From DATEHG01 sp041691295 (GTDB lineage Bacteria; Gemmatimonadota; Gemmatimonadetes; Gemmatimonadales; GWC2-71-9): DNA of 64,000 nt. Numbering within the stretch: position 1 is the stretch's first letter; the number at the start of each line of letters is the position of its first letter. Under the pieces are notes generated by a model. That model saw only the letters and a list, made by a program, of their open reading frames with translations, was not told the origin of the DNA and ran no database searches. The position numbers were made by a program, and so were the translations under genes. Shown here in pieces: positions 8,662-17,609 of this stretch. Location: contig JBEPVA010000002.1 in assembly GCA_041691295.1 (NCBI GenBank), positions 1-64,000 on the forward strand, written 5' to 3'.

Positions 8662-10008
8662 CTACAATGGAATCGCATACCGTTTGATCTTGTTGATCAG
8701 GGTCGCCCGGGAGATGGCCAGCTCCTGCGCCGCCCTGGTCCGGTTGCCATTGTGGTAGCGCAGGGTCCGTTCGATGTGGCCCCGCTCCAGCTCATCGACG
8801 GTCATCGGGGTGTGGCGCCGGTCACCGAAGCCGGGGCGGGCCCGGAACTCCGATGGCAAATGCTCTACTCCAACCGCCGCCTGGCCGTTGGCCAGGATCA
8901 GGGACCGTTCGATCACGTTGCGCATCTCGCGCACATTCCCCGGCCAGGCATAGCTCAGCAGCCGCTCCAGCGCCTCGGACCCGATCGCGGCCGGGCCGCC
9001 CGTGACGTGGCGTTGCAGGTCGTTGAGCAGGCGGTTGATCAGCAGCAGCTTGTCCTCACGGGTCCGGTCGCGGAGCGGCGGCAGCTCGATCGGCATCACG
9101 TTGAGCCGGTACTGCAGGTCTTCCCGGAACCGGCCGGCTTCGACGTCAGCCGCGAGGTTCCTGGTCGTGGCGGCGATCAGCCTGACATCGACCTCGACCT
9201 CACGGGTGCCACCGACCCGACGGAAGCTGCGGGTCTCGAGGGCCTTGAGCAGCTTGGGCTGCAGTTCCAGCGGTAGATCGCCAACCTCTTGCAGGTAGAC
9301 CGTGCCGCCATCGGCAATCTCGAACAGCCCACGGCGCCGTTCCATGGCCCCTTCCACGGCTCCCTTTTCCGCGCCAAACAGCTCCGCATCAAGGGTACCA
9401 ACCGGCAGTCCCCAGCAGGACAGCTGCACGAACGGATGGCCCGAACGCGGGCTCAGCCGGTGCAGCAGCGATGCCAGCCAGCTTTTGCCGACACCCGGCT
9501 CACCGCGGAGCAGCACGGTGGTCCGTTCGTTCTGGGCCAGGAGCCCGAGCTGGCGCTGGAGATCCCGCATCGCTGGTGAGGTGCCGAGCGCTTCGAGGCC
9601 ATCGGTAGGCAGGGTGTTGAGCAGCAGCCGTTCGTTGAGCCGGCGGAGCCGGACCTTGTCGGCCACCCGGGCGGTCGCCGCCACCAGGTGCGCCATGTCC
9701 ACCGGTTTGGAGAGGAAGTTCTCGGCACCAAGTTGCATCGCCTTGACGGCGGTGGCAACATCGGCGGCGCCGGTCAGCAGGATGACCGCGGCATTCCGTT
9801 CCTTCAACCGTTCCAGCACCTCGAGTCCGTCCATTCCCGGCAGCCGGAGATCCAGCACCACGACTTCCGGTCTGAGCCGGTCATAGGTGGCCAGTCCGTC
9901 CTCACCGCTCAGTTCGCGGGACACCTCGTAGCCCAGCTGCTCGAAATATCCTCCGAGCGAGCGCAGGACATCCGCGTCATCATCGATCAGCAGTACCGAA
10001 TCAGCCAT
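8662..10008 (-). CDS. NtrC-like response regulator, degenerate AAA+ domain
   Basis: A 448-aa regulator with REC (1-115, VVLDLRLPGMDG with the phospho-acceptor Asp), AAA+ (about 140-375) and a Fis-type helix-turn-helix (NRTRAAQELAISRATLINKI) at the C-terminus. The Walker A Lys is kept (GEPGVGKS), as are FREDLQYRLNV and WPGNVREMRN. The sigma54-contact loop GAFTGA reads GAVEGA, and the Walker B Asp is replaced (VYLQEVGD instead of LFLDEIGD). Established NtrC-family proteins need both for ATP hydrolysis and open-complex formation, so this one may act independently of sigma54. Its start overlaps the histidine kinase stop; they form a two-component pair. Confidence 0.92.
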   Translation of the reverse strand: MADSVLLIDDDADVLRSLGGYFEQLGYEVSRELSGEDGLATYDRLRPEVVVLDLRLPGMDGLEVLERLKERNAAVILLTGAADVATAVKAMQLGAENFLSKPVDMAHLVAATARVADKVRLRRLNERLLLNTLPTDGLEALGTSPAMRDLQRQLGLLAQNERTTVLLRGEPGVGKSWLASLLHRLSPRSGHPFVQLSCWGLPVGTLDAELFGAEKGAVEGAMERRRGLFEIADGGTVYLQEVGDLPLELQPKLLKALETRSFRRVGGTREVEVDVRLIAATTRNLAADVEAGRFREDLQYRLNVMPIELPPLRDRTREDKLLLINRLLNDLQRHVTGGPAAIGSEALERLLSYAWPGNVREMRNVIERSLILANGQAAVGVEHLPSEFRARPGFGDRRHTPMTVDELERGHIERTLRYHNGNRTRAAQELAISRATLINKIKRYAIPL

Positions 10009-12277
10009 TGATCACCTTCCCCGGGGCGCCGGTGCGGGGCAGCTCAAACCAGAAAGCCGCTCCGCCGGTCGCGAGATTCTTGACCTGGATGTCGCCACCG
10101 TGCGCCCGGATGATACCGTGGGATATCGAAAGTCCCAAACCGGTGCCTTCACCCACGCCCTTGGTGGTAAAGAACGGTTCGAAAATCTTGGGCAGGACAT
10201 CCGGCGCAATGCCGGTGCCCGAGTCGCACACCTCGCAACCCACCACCCGGTCGGTGGACCAGGTCCGGATCACCCCTTCACCGCCGCCCCGTCCCGCCAT
10301 CGACTGGGTGGCGTTGAGCAGCAAGTTGGTCAGCACCTGCTGCAGCTGTTCGGCATCACCCGGCACTTCGGGGAGCCGGTCGTCCAGATCGAGCGACCAG
10401 CGCGCCCCTTCGGTGGCCCGGGGTGTTCCGGCCAGGGCGTTGCGAATGACCTGGTTGAGATCGGTCTCGCTGCGCTTGAGTGGCCGCTGCCGGGCAAAGG
10501 TCAGCAACTCGGTGACGATGCGAGCGGCCCGGACCGCTTCCCGCCGGATCGAATCGGCCACGCTGGCGGTATCCTGGCTGGCGGCCGGGTCGAGTGACAG
10601 CGCCTGGGCCAGGGCCGCGATCCCGGCCAGGGGGTTGTTCAACTCGTGAGCGACCCCGGAGACCAGCTGGCCCAGGGCCGCCAGCTTTTCGGAATGGGTG
10701 ACCCGCTCCCGCAGCTTGACTTCGTCGGTCACATCCCGGGCGATCAGCAGCACCGAGCGGTCGTTGCCCGCTTCATCGTAGGCCACCGCTACCGCATCGG
10801 CTACCCGGCTGCTGCCGTCGAGCCGGGCGACGTGAAAGGTGAAGGCCCGGGTTTCGCCCCGGAAGCTGGCGGCCAGGTGAGCCTCGACCTGGAACAGCTC
10901 GTCGGGCTGGATGAAATCTCCCACCCGCCGGCCCCGATCCCGCCGGCCCAGCTCGGCCAATCCCACCGCGGCGTGATTGACCGACTGGAAGCGGTAATCG
11001 CGGCTGACCGTGAAGATGGCCAGTGGTGCGGCCGCGAACAGGGCCCGGAACCGGGCCTCGGAGCGGCGCAGCGCTTCGCTTGAATGCCGCTCGCGGGTGA
11101 CATCCCGGATCACCGCGACGGTACCGGTCCGGGTGCCCCGCTCCTCGAGCGGCGCCTGTGAAACGGCAGCGTACCTGGGACCATCGGCGTGAGCCACCGT
11201 CGCGGTGTACCGCGCCAGCGGCGGTGATTCCTCGCTGGGACGGTCGTCCGGCGGCAGCAGGGTATCGAGCAGCTGGCCATGCAACTCAGCGCTGGTCCGG
11301 TCAAACAGTTCGCAGGCCGTCCGATTGGCAAAGACCAGGTGTCCGTCGGGATCCGCTATGACGATGGCGTCCTCGGCGGTCTGGACCAGCCGGGTGAACC
11401 GCTCCTCGAGCTGGACCAGCGCCGTGAGATCCTCGACTGCGACCACCAGTCCGCCCATCGGCCTTGGGGTGGCGGTGACCACCAGATGACGGCCATCCCG
11501 GCCCTCGAGCGGCTGGCTGACCCGCATGTTGGTCGCAATGGCCTGGAGCAGCGGATCGTCGGCCGGCGAGGGCCACGCCGGAAACAGGCTCCTGATATTG
11601 AGGCCCGGCAGCGCGGTGACCGGAACGCCGGCCAGGTCGGCCAGGAAGCGATTGCCCCGGCTGACGTGGCCAGTGGCCTCGACCAGGGCCAGGCCGCTGC
11701 CGGTCCCGTCAAAGGCCGACTGCCATTCCCGCTTGATCCTCGACACCTGGTCGAGCAGCCGGCTCTTGCCGATGGCCAGCGCCGCGATCTCCGCATAGGC
11801 CGAGGCGATGCCGCGTTCATCCGGCGGATAGGCGCGGGGCTGATCGTGATACAGTGCGATCGACCCGATCACTTCGCCGGCGAAACGGAGCGGGAGTGCC
11901 GCCAGCGCCGCGATCCCTTCCCGGGCCGCCTCCAGCTTGAGCGGATGGTCGGGGTCGGCGGCGATATCGGTCACGAAATACGGCTCGCCGGCCTGGACCG
12001 CCGCAGCCACCGACGGATAATCGCGCAGCCGGCTTACTGCCGTCTGGATGTATCCCGACGAGAGCCCGATCGAGAAGCGGCACTCGACCGCGCCGCGAGG
12101 CCGGTCGAAGATGAAGACCGCCGCCCGCTCCGCCTCGAACACTCGCAGCCCCTCGAGGGCGCTGGCCTGCATCGCGCCTTCGGCGTCCTCGGATTCGGTG
12201 AAGCGGTGGGCCAGCCGCCCCAGCGCCTCGACCTGCGCCAGCCGGCGGGTCAGTTGTTCGGGGCTGGCGACCGTCAT
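10001..12277 (-). CDS. GAF/multi-PAS histidine kinase
   Basis: A 758-aa kinase with no clear membrane helix, so probably cytoplasmic. An N-terminal GAF domain (about 20-175) is followed by three PAS-like modules (about 185-510). Then comes HisKA with GVAHELNNPLAG carrying the phosphorylated His around residue 550, and an HATPase_c domain with an N box (NLLLNATQSM), G1 (DSGTGI), F (FEPFFTTK) and G2 (GTGLGLSI). The domain order resembles NtrB-like kinases. It overlaps the lipid kinase gene upstream by 4 bp and the regulator downstream by 8 bp, so it probably phosphorylates that NtrC-like partner. The signal is unknown. Confidence 0.93.
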   Translation of the reverse strand: MTVASPEQLTRRLAQVEALGRLAHRFTESEDAEGAMQASALEGLRVFEAERAAVFIFDRPRGAVECRFSIGLSSGYIQTAVSRLRDYPSVAAAVQAGEPYFVTDIAADPDHPLKLEAAREGIAALAALPLRFAGEVIGSIALYHDQPRAYPPDERGIASAYAEIAALAIGKSRLLDQVSRIKREWQSAFDGTGSGLALVEATGHVSRGNRFLADLAGVPVTALPGLNIRSLFPAWPSPADDPLLQAIATNMRVSQPLEGRDGRHLVVTATPRPMGGLVVAVEDLTALVQLEERFTRLVQTAEDAIVIADPDGHLVFANRTACELFDRTSAELHGQLLDTLLPPDDRPSEESPPLARYTATVAHADGPRYAAVSQAPLEERGTRTGTVAVIRDVTRERHSSEALRRSEARFRALFAAAPLAIFTVSRDYRFQSVNHAAVGLAELGRRDRGRRVGDFIQPDELFQVEAHLAASFRGETRAFTFHVARLDGSSRVADAVAVAYDEAGNDRSVLLIARDVTDEVKLRERVTHSEKLAALGQLVSGVAHELNNPLAGIAALAQALSLDPAASQDTASVADSIRREAVRAARIVTELLTFARQRPLKRSETDLNQVIRNALAGTPRATEGARWSLDLDDRLPEVPGDAEQLQQVLTNLLLNATQSMAGRGGGEGVIRTWSTDRVVGCEVCDSGTGIAPDVLPKIFEPFFTTKGVGEGTGLGLSISHGIIRAHGGDIQVKNLATGGAAFWFELPRTGAPGKVING

Positions 12278-13176
12278 GGAATGCAGACGTCCAGCGCCAG
12301 GGGAACCACGGTGACCACCAGCGGAGTGCTGCCGGCCACGTCACCATCGATCTGGACCGGCTCGGGTACGGCCGCTTCGACCCGGATTTCCCGTCCCCGC
12401 GCGTGGGCCACGAAGCCGCCATCGGCATCGAGCGTATGGTGCTCGCGGAGCAGGTCCAGGATGGCGCGCACGCCGCCGAAGAAGCCGTTGCCGCTCATCA
12501 GGATCAGGTCGAGCAGGCCATCATCGAAGGAAATGTCCCGCTTCAGCTTGACGATCGGCGGGATGATCTCCCTGCAGTTGGCGATCATCGCAATGGTGGC
12601 CGGCACTTCGAGCACCACCCCGTCCACGGTGATCCGGTGCGGCACCCGCTTGATCTTCGGAATCAGCCGGAACGTGGTGGCCACGTAGGCGCCGAACCCC
12701 CAGCGCCGCTTGAATTCCGGCGGAGTTCCTCCCATGACGCGGGCGTCGTACCCCGCCCCGCACGCCACCGCGAAGTAGTGCACGCCGTCGGGCCGTTCGA
12801 CCCGGCCCAGGTCGATCCGCCGCTTCCTGCCCGCCAGCAGTACCCGGGCCGCTTTGACCGGATCCGAAGGGATCCGAAGGTTGCCGGCGAGCAGATTGCC
12901 GGTGCCACCCGGAATGGCACAGATCCGGGTATCCGATCCGACCGCGGCGCCGGCCGCCTGCATGATGGTACCGTCCCCGCCGAGGACCACGATCGCCTCG
13001 ACTCGTTCCCGCACCGCGGCCTCGGCCAGCAGGCTGGCGGCGCCCGGACCGGTGGTCCGTTCCAGATCCACCGCCCAACCGCCACCAGTGAGGGTCTCGA
13101 CCACCGCCCGCTCGGCGGACTCCTTCATGCGCGAGGCGGCGGGGTTGGCGATCAGCAGGGCCCGAGGCGCGCTCAA
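12274..13176 (-). CDS. Diacylglycerol kinase-family lipid kinase
   Basis: A 300-aa DAGK_cat-domain protein (YegS/DgkB/BmrU family) that phosphorylates a lipid such as diacylglycerol at the inner membrane. It shows an N-terminal NP motif (LIANPAASR), the nucleotide-binding loop VVLGGDGTIMQAAG and the IPGGTGNLLAGNL motif. The C-terminal half is the beta-rich domain with DDGLLDLILM. Length is typical. It sits between tamB and the histidine kinase with 4-bp overlaps on both sides; with TamA/TamB upstream, a role in phospholipid turnover during envelope assembly is plausible but inferred. Confidence 0.93.
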   Translation of the reverse strand: MSAPRALLIANPAASRMKESAERAVVETLTGGGWAVDLERTTGPGAASLLAEAAVRERVEAIVVLGGDGTIMQAAGAAVGSDTRICAIPGGTGNLLAGNLRIPSDPVKAARVLLAGRKRRIDLGRVERPDGVHYFAVACGAGYDARVMGGTPPEFKRRWGFGAYVATTFRLIPKIKRVPHRITVDGVVLEVPATIAMIANCREIIPPIVKLKRDISFDDGLLDLILMSGNGFFGGVRAILDLLREHHTLDADGGFVAHARGREIRVEAAVPEPVQIDGDVAGSTPLVVTVVPLALDVCIP

Positions 13177-16100
13177 TGCTCCCGCTCCCAGATCAGGTCG
13201 ACACCGAACTGGTAGCGACCCCGGTCCTGAAGGCTCCGCAGCGTGAGCAGGTCGGTACAGCTGGCCACTGGCTCCAGGGTCGCGCTCAAACGGAATTCTC
13301 GGCTCAGTCGATACTCCACGTCAGGGTAGAAGCGGGTCTGGTTGGTGCAGACATCGGCGTGCACCGTCACGAAGAACGAATGTCCGATCCGCCAGCCAGC
13401 CGCCAACTGGGCCACCTGGGAGGCGCCGTTCTGGGTGGCGGCGCCCGGACGAGAGATGCTGCCTGGCCGGATTTCGATGTAGTCGATCGGCAGTCGCAGG
13501 TCGGTGACCAGGGTGCGCTGCAGCTCACTCGACAGCGCACTGGAAAGATACGACATCGCCGAGGTGACGGCGGTCTGGTCGGCGCTGGCCCCCGCCTCGC
13601 CGGAGGAGATCGAGCTCCGGCCGAACATCAGGTAGCTGACCAGTTCGGTCGTGCTCAGGGCGCCGCGGGAGGCGTCGGTGGTCAGCTCCAGCTTGGGTGC
13701 CAGCATCGTGCCGGTGATGTGAGCAATCACCGGCAGCTCCTCGTTGCCGCTGACATTGTCGGTGGTGTGGACCACATGCCGGGCCGTAATGTCGAGGTCG
13801 GCATTGAGGCTGGGGTTGCCGTAGTACTGCACCGTGCCGTGTTCGACGCTGAAATCGCGGATCACCGGGCCGACCCGGAGCTGGTAGCTCCCCCGCACGG
13901 TGGACAGGGTGCCATCGACCCGGTAGTTGGCCCGCTGTTTGTTGACCAGCAGGCTGCCTTCAAGCTGGACGTTGGCTTCGCTCGAGCGCAGCCAGAACGA
14001 TTCGCCCATGGTCACCCGGAGATCCTGGATGGTCAGCGAATCGAGGAACCGCTTCATGAACGTGTTGCCCAGCCGGGCCGTGCGCAGCTGCTCGAGGTCG
14101 ATCAGCGAGCTGTCGCCCGGGTTCTCGAGATCCACCACCCGCTTGTTGATCAGGTCCGCGAAGTAATAGGCCCCTTCATTGGCCGTGACCCGGCCGGAGA
14201 TGGTGGGCAGCAGCGGCGAACCGGTGATCTTCAGGTCACCGGACGCGTTGAGGCTGGCCACGCCGCGGATATCCATCGCCTGAAAATTGTCGGGCTTGAG
14301 CGTCAGGTTGAGCAGCGGGTGCGTGAGCTTCTCCAGCCGCAGCCCGCCGGTGACTTCCAGGCTGCCCTTGCCGCCATTGAGCCGGAATGACTCCAGGCTG
14401 ATCGAATCGCCGTGGAAAATCGCCTTGCCGGTGATGTTGTCGTAGCGGACTCCCAGCCCCGGCAGGTTGGCCCCGACTCCGCGCAGGGCCAGCGTCCCGG
14501 ACAGTGCCGGCGCGTCCCAGGTGCCACCCAGTTCGGCATCGACCGCCAGCGAGCCGGTGACCTGACGGACCGCGCGGGTGACCGCCTCGAGTATCGTCAG
14601 GTCCGTACTGTCGGAGTGGGCCCGGATCAGGATCGGACCCGGCAGCTGCCGCTTGGCCACCTTGTGCAGCGCCAGATCGAGTGGCAGCGCCGCCTCGAGC
14701 TGCATGATCGAGGCGCCGGTCTTCCAGACATCCAGGTTGGCCTTGAGCTTCTGGTCGGTGTAGAGCACCGATCCCTGGATGAACGGAGTGGAGAAATCCC
14801 CCAGCCCGACATCAGCCAGGGCCAGCCCGCCGTGAATTTCCGGCTTGGCCGCCGTACCGGTGAGCTCGAGATTGAGCGAGAAGGTGCCGTGGACCTGGGT
14901 GGTATCCCACTGCAGCATGGCGTACACATCCCGGATCGGGACGCTCGCCGCTGACAGCCGCAACTGACCACCCGCCGCGCGCGGCAGCAGGCCGCCGATC
15001 CTGAGTTCGCCGGCGCCATCCTCGGCCTCGAACCGCATCGGGGATACGGCGACCACCGAATCGCCGACCAGCGCCCGGGACGGCGCGACCAGCCGCCAGC
15101 TGTGGTCGGGCAGCACCGCCCGCAGCGAGTCGAGCACCACGAGGTAGCCCAGTGGCAGGCGCTGCATGGTGCCGGTCGAACTGGCCCGGCCCAGCCGGCC
15201 GATGTCGACGCTGCCGCCCCAGCCCAGCGAGTCGGTGAACCCGGCTGCGTGGAGATCGGCGTTGTGCAGCGACCATTGCCCGATACTGAGTGAGTCGAAC
15301 ACCACCGCGACGGCGCTCCGGGGGCGGACCCCGCCAATCCACGCCAGGTCGATCGAATCGGCCGGCGACCGCAGGCTGCGCCAGGACAGGTCGCGGACTT
15401 CCAGCTGGGCACGGGCGTCCAGCGAATCGAACGAGCCACGGAGCCGCACCAGGCCGCTGGCCGTTCCGTCGAGCGGATGGGCCCTGGCCACGCTGTCGCT
15501 GGCCTCGCCGAGCAGCAGGGTGGCCACGGTATCGAACGGGGTGAGTCGCGCGGCGGCCAGTTGCAGCGTCAGTTCACCGTCCTGATCGCGGTGCCAGCCC
15601 AGTTCACCCCGGCCATCGAGCCGGCCATCCTGCCAGACGGCGGTGAGGGTGTCGAACACCAGCCGGCCGCCGGTGGCGTCCACCGCCACGGCCATGCTGT
15701 CGAAGGCAAAGGCATCGATGCTGCCGGGAGAGAGTCTGGCGTCGAGCCTTCCCTCCGGTGGGACCAGTGAATCGATCACCCCATTGACCTTGAGCGTGCC
15801 CGCCAGCGCCGTGCTCGGTCCCTTGCCCAGCAATTGGGGCAGGTCGACATGATCGAAGACCACAGTCAGGCTCTCGGCGCCAAGCCGGGGCGGCAGCACC
15901 GTGAGGCCACCGTCCGCCTTGATGTGACCGACCTGGCCTTCGACCTCGGCGTGAGTCTGGAGGTGGGCCAGCGGTCCCTGCAGCTTAACCGGACCGTGGA
16001 TTTCGCCGCGGGCGGTCATCCCGGGAAAGCTGCCGCGGATCCCGTCGAACGAGAGCGGATTCAGCAGGCCCTCGACGTCGAATACCACGTCATCCTTGCG

Positions 16101-17609
16101 AGTATCGAGCCCCAGCTTGCCCTCGACCGTGCTGACCGGCCGCTCGCCGTCCTGGTGATCCATGGTGCCGTTGAACATCACGTTGCGCAGGCTGCCGTTG
16201 ACGCTGCCCGATGCGGCCACCCGTCCGTTGAGCGGCACCGCCGGCGCCAGCCGACGCACCGTGCGCAGGTCGATATCGCTGGAGTCGACCTCCACCTCGT
16301 CGAAGTACAGCCCGGCATCCCCGCCCAGCCGCACTCGGCCCTTCATGGCGATTTCGGTTTCGGCCGGCGCCGGCACCCTGGCATCCTCGAACAGCCAGTT
16401 GACGTCGATCGCCATGTCGGTGAGATAACCATCGCCACGGGTGGGGCCGGTCAGCTTTCCCTCGAACGGCAGGTCCGGCACGAATGGCTTCATCACCGAC
16501 AGATCGAGATGGTCGAGATCCAGATCCATGCCCTTGAAGCCGAGTCCCCGCTTCTGGTCCACCAGCAGGGTGACCTTGCCCTTGAGCGCGCCGGGCGCAC
16601 CGCTGAGCGCGAGGTCGCTGAGCTGGTAATCGGTTTTGGTATCACTTTCCGACTTGGCGACCACCTTGCCCTTGCCGGCCAGCGGCGGCAGCCCCGGATT
16701 GATCCAGAGCAGGTCGTTGAGATTGAGCCGCGCTGCGTTGAAGCGGAAGTCGAACAGGATCGGGCCACGCGGCCAGGTCACGGTGCCGCCACCCTGCACC
16801 CGGGTGTCAGGCAGCGCGGCGTGAGCGGCGGTGAACTGCAGGCTGTCTCCCGCGGTCCATCCGTGGGCCACGAGATGCGTGATGGTCAGCGCTGGATCGC
16901 TGATCCGGGTGGCCAGCGTATCGATCTCGAACGCAAAGGGCTCGTGCTTCGGAGTGGTGAGCCGCAACTTCGGGAAGTGCGCGGTGAGCGGCACGAACCG
17001 GATCACCTTCTTCAAGCCGTCGGGGCTGGGATCGATTTCCCGGCCCGGATGCGCCCGGTCCGCCGCCAGCGCCGCCGCAATTCCCGACGGGGTGTGCACG
17101 CTATCAGGCGCCGACCACGGCATCGAGAGGACGAGATTGGCCTGGCGTACCCAAACGTCGTGAAATTCGACCAGTGGGCCGGGCTTGCCGCTGGGCGGAC
17201 CTTCGCTGAGCTTGAGCACCTCTTCGTAATTCATCCGACCGTTGGCCCGCTTGGTCAGGTGCACGGTGGGGCTGTCGAGCTCGACCCGGGTCAGCACCAG
17301 GTTCCTGGCCAGCAGGGTGGAGAGATTATAGGTCACCCGCAGCCGGGGAAACTGGGCCAGCAGCGCGCCTGAGGTGTCACGTACCACCACATTGCGCAGC
17401 GTCAGCGAGCGCAGGATCGAACCGGAGACCGCGCCGATCTGGAATTGGCCGCGAAGATTCCGGCTCAGCCGGTCGCCGATGACCCGGGCCAGCACGCCCC
17501 GGCCGGGCCCGCTGAACAACAGCACCATCACCACCGCCAGGACGATGGGCAGGCTGCTGATGAACAGCGCAAGGAAGAGGCGGCCAGTGTGCTTGAGGAA
17601 TCGGCGCAT
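13173..17609 (-). CDS. tamB: TamB-like translocation/assembly protein
   Basis: A 1478-aa AsmA-like/DUF490 protein. An N-terminal membrane anchor (about 12-35) is followed by a very long repetitive beta-rich region typical of bridge-like TamB proteins, which form a hydrophobic groove across the periplasm. The conserved C-terminal TamB domain is recognisable from YLMFGRSSISSGEAG to the terminal FRLSATLEP and FGVDLIWERE. Proteins of this family work with an Omp85 partner in outer-membrane protein insertion and/or phospholipid transport. The ATG directly abuts the TAG of the Omp85 gene, so the two are coupled. Length is within the family range. Confidence 0.92.
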   Translation of the reverse strand: MRRFLKHTGRLFLALFISSLPIVLAVVMVLLFSGPGRGVLARVIGDRLSRNLRGQFQIGAVSGSILRSLTLRNVVVRDTSGALLAQFPRLRVTYNLSTLLARNLVLTRVELDSPTVHLTKRANGRMNYEEVLKLSEGPPSGKPGPLVEFHDVWVRQANLVLSMPWSAPDSVHTPSGIAAALAADRAHPGREIDPSPDGLKKVIRFVPLTAHFPKLRLTTPKHEPFAFEIDTLATRISDPALTITHLVAHGWTAGDSLQFTAAHAALPDTRVQGGGTVTWPRGPILFDFRFNAARLNLNDLLWINPGLPPLAGKGKVVAKSESDTKTDYQLSDLALSGAPGALKGKVTLLVDQKRGLGFKGMDLDLDHLDLSVMKPFVPDLPFEGKLTGPTRGDGYLTDMAIDVNWLFEDARVPAPAETEIAMKGRVRLGGDAGLYFDEVEVDSSDIDLRTVRRLAPAVPLNGRVAASGSVNGSLRNVMFNGTMDHQDGERPVSTVEGKLGLDTRKDDVVFDVEGLLNPLSFDGIRGSFPGMTARGEIHGPVKLQGPLAHLQTHAEVEGQVGHIKADGGLTVLPPRLGAESLTVVFDHVDLPQLLGKGPSTALAGTLKVNGVIDSLVPPEGRLDARLSPGSIDAFAFDSMAVAVDATGGRLVFDTLTAVWQDGRLDGRGELGWHRDQDGELTLQLAAARLTPFDTVATLLLGEASDSVARAHPLDGTASGLVRLRGSFDSLDARAQLEVRDLSWRSLRSPADSIDLAWIGGVRPRSAVAVVFDSLSIGQWSLHNADLHAAGFTDSLGWGGSVDIGRLGRASSTGTMQRLPLGYLVVLDSLRAVLPDHSWRLVAPSRALVGDSVVAVSPMRFEAEDGAGELRIGGLLPRAAGGQLRLSAASVPIRDVYAMLQWDTTQVHGTFSLNLELTGTAAKPEIHGGLALADVGLGDFSTPFIQGSVLYTDQKLKANLDVWKTGASIMQLEAALPLDLALHKVAKRQLPGPILIRAHSDSTDLTILEAVTRAVRQVTGSLAVDAELGGTWDAPALSGTLALRGVGANLPGLGVRYDNITGKAIFHGDSISLESFRLNGGKGSLEVTGGLRLEKLTHPLLNLTLKPDNFQAMDIRGVASLNASGDLKITGSPLLPTISGRVTANEGAYYFADLINKRVVDLENPGDSSLIDLEQLRTARLGNTFMKRFLDSLTIQDLRVTMGESFWLRSSEANVQLEGSLLVNKQRANYRVDGTLSTVRGSYQLRVGPVIRDFSVEHGTVQYYGNPSLNADLDITARHVVHTTDNVSGNEELPVIAHITGTMLAPKLELTTDASRGALSTTELVSYLMFGRSSISSGEAGASADQTAVTSAMSYLSSALSSELQRTLVTDLRLPIDYIEIRPGSISRPGAATQNGASQVAQLAAGWRIGHSFFVTVHADVCTNQTRFYPDVEYRLSREFRLSATLEPVASCTDLLTLRSLQDRGRYQFGVDLIWEREH

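Noticed and set aside
11279..12688. Long rightward frame across the kinase and lipid-kinase genes
   Set aside because: Crosses two well-supported genes and has shadow-type composition.
15834..17372. 512-codon open frame opposite tamB
   Set aside because: His/Arg/Gln-rich with no family features; tamB has clear domains on the other strand.
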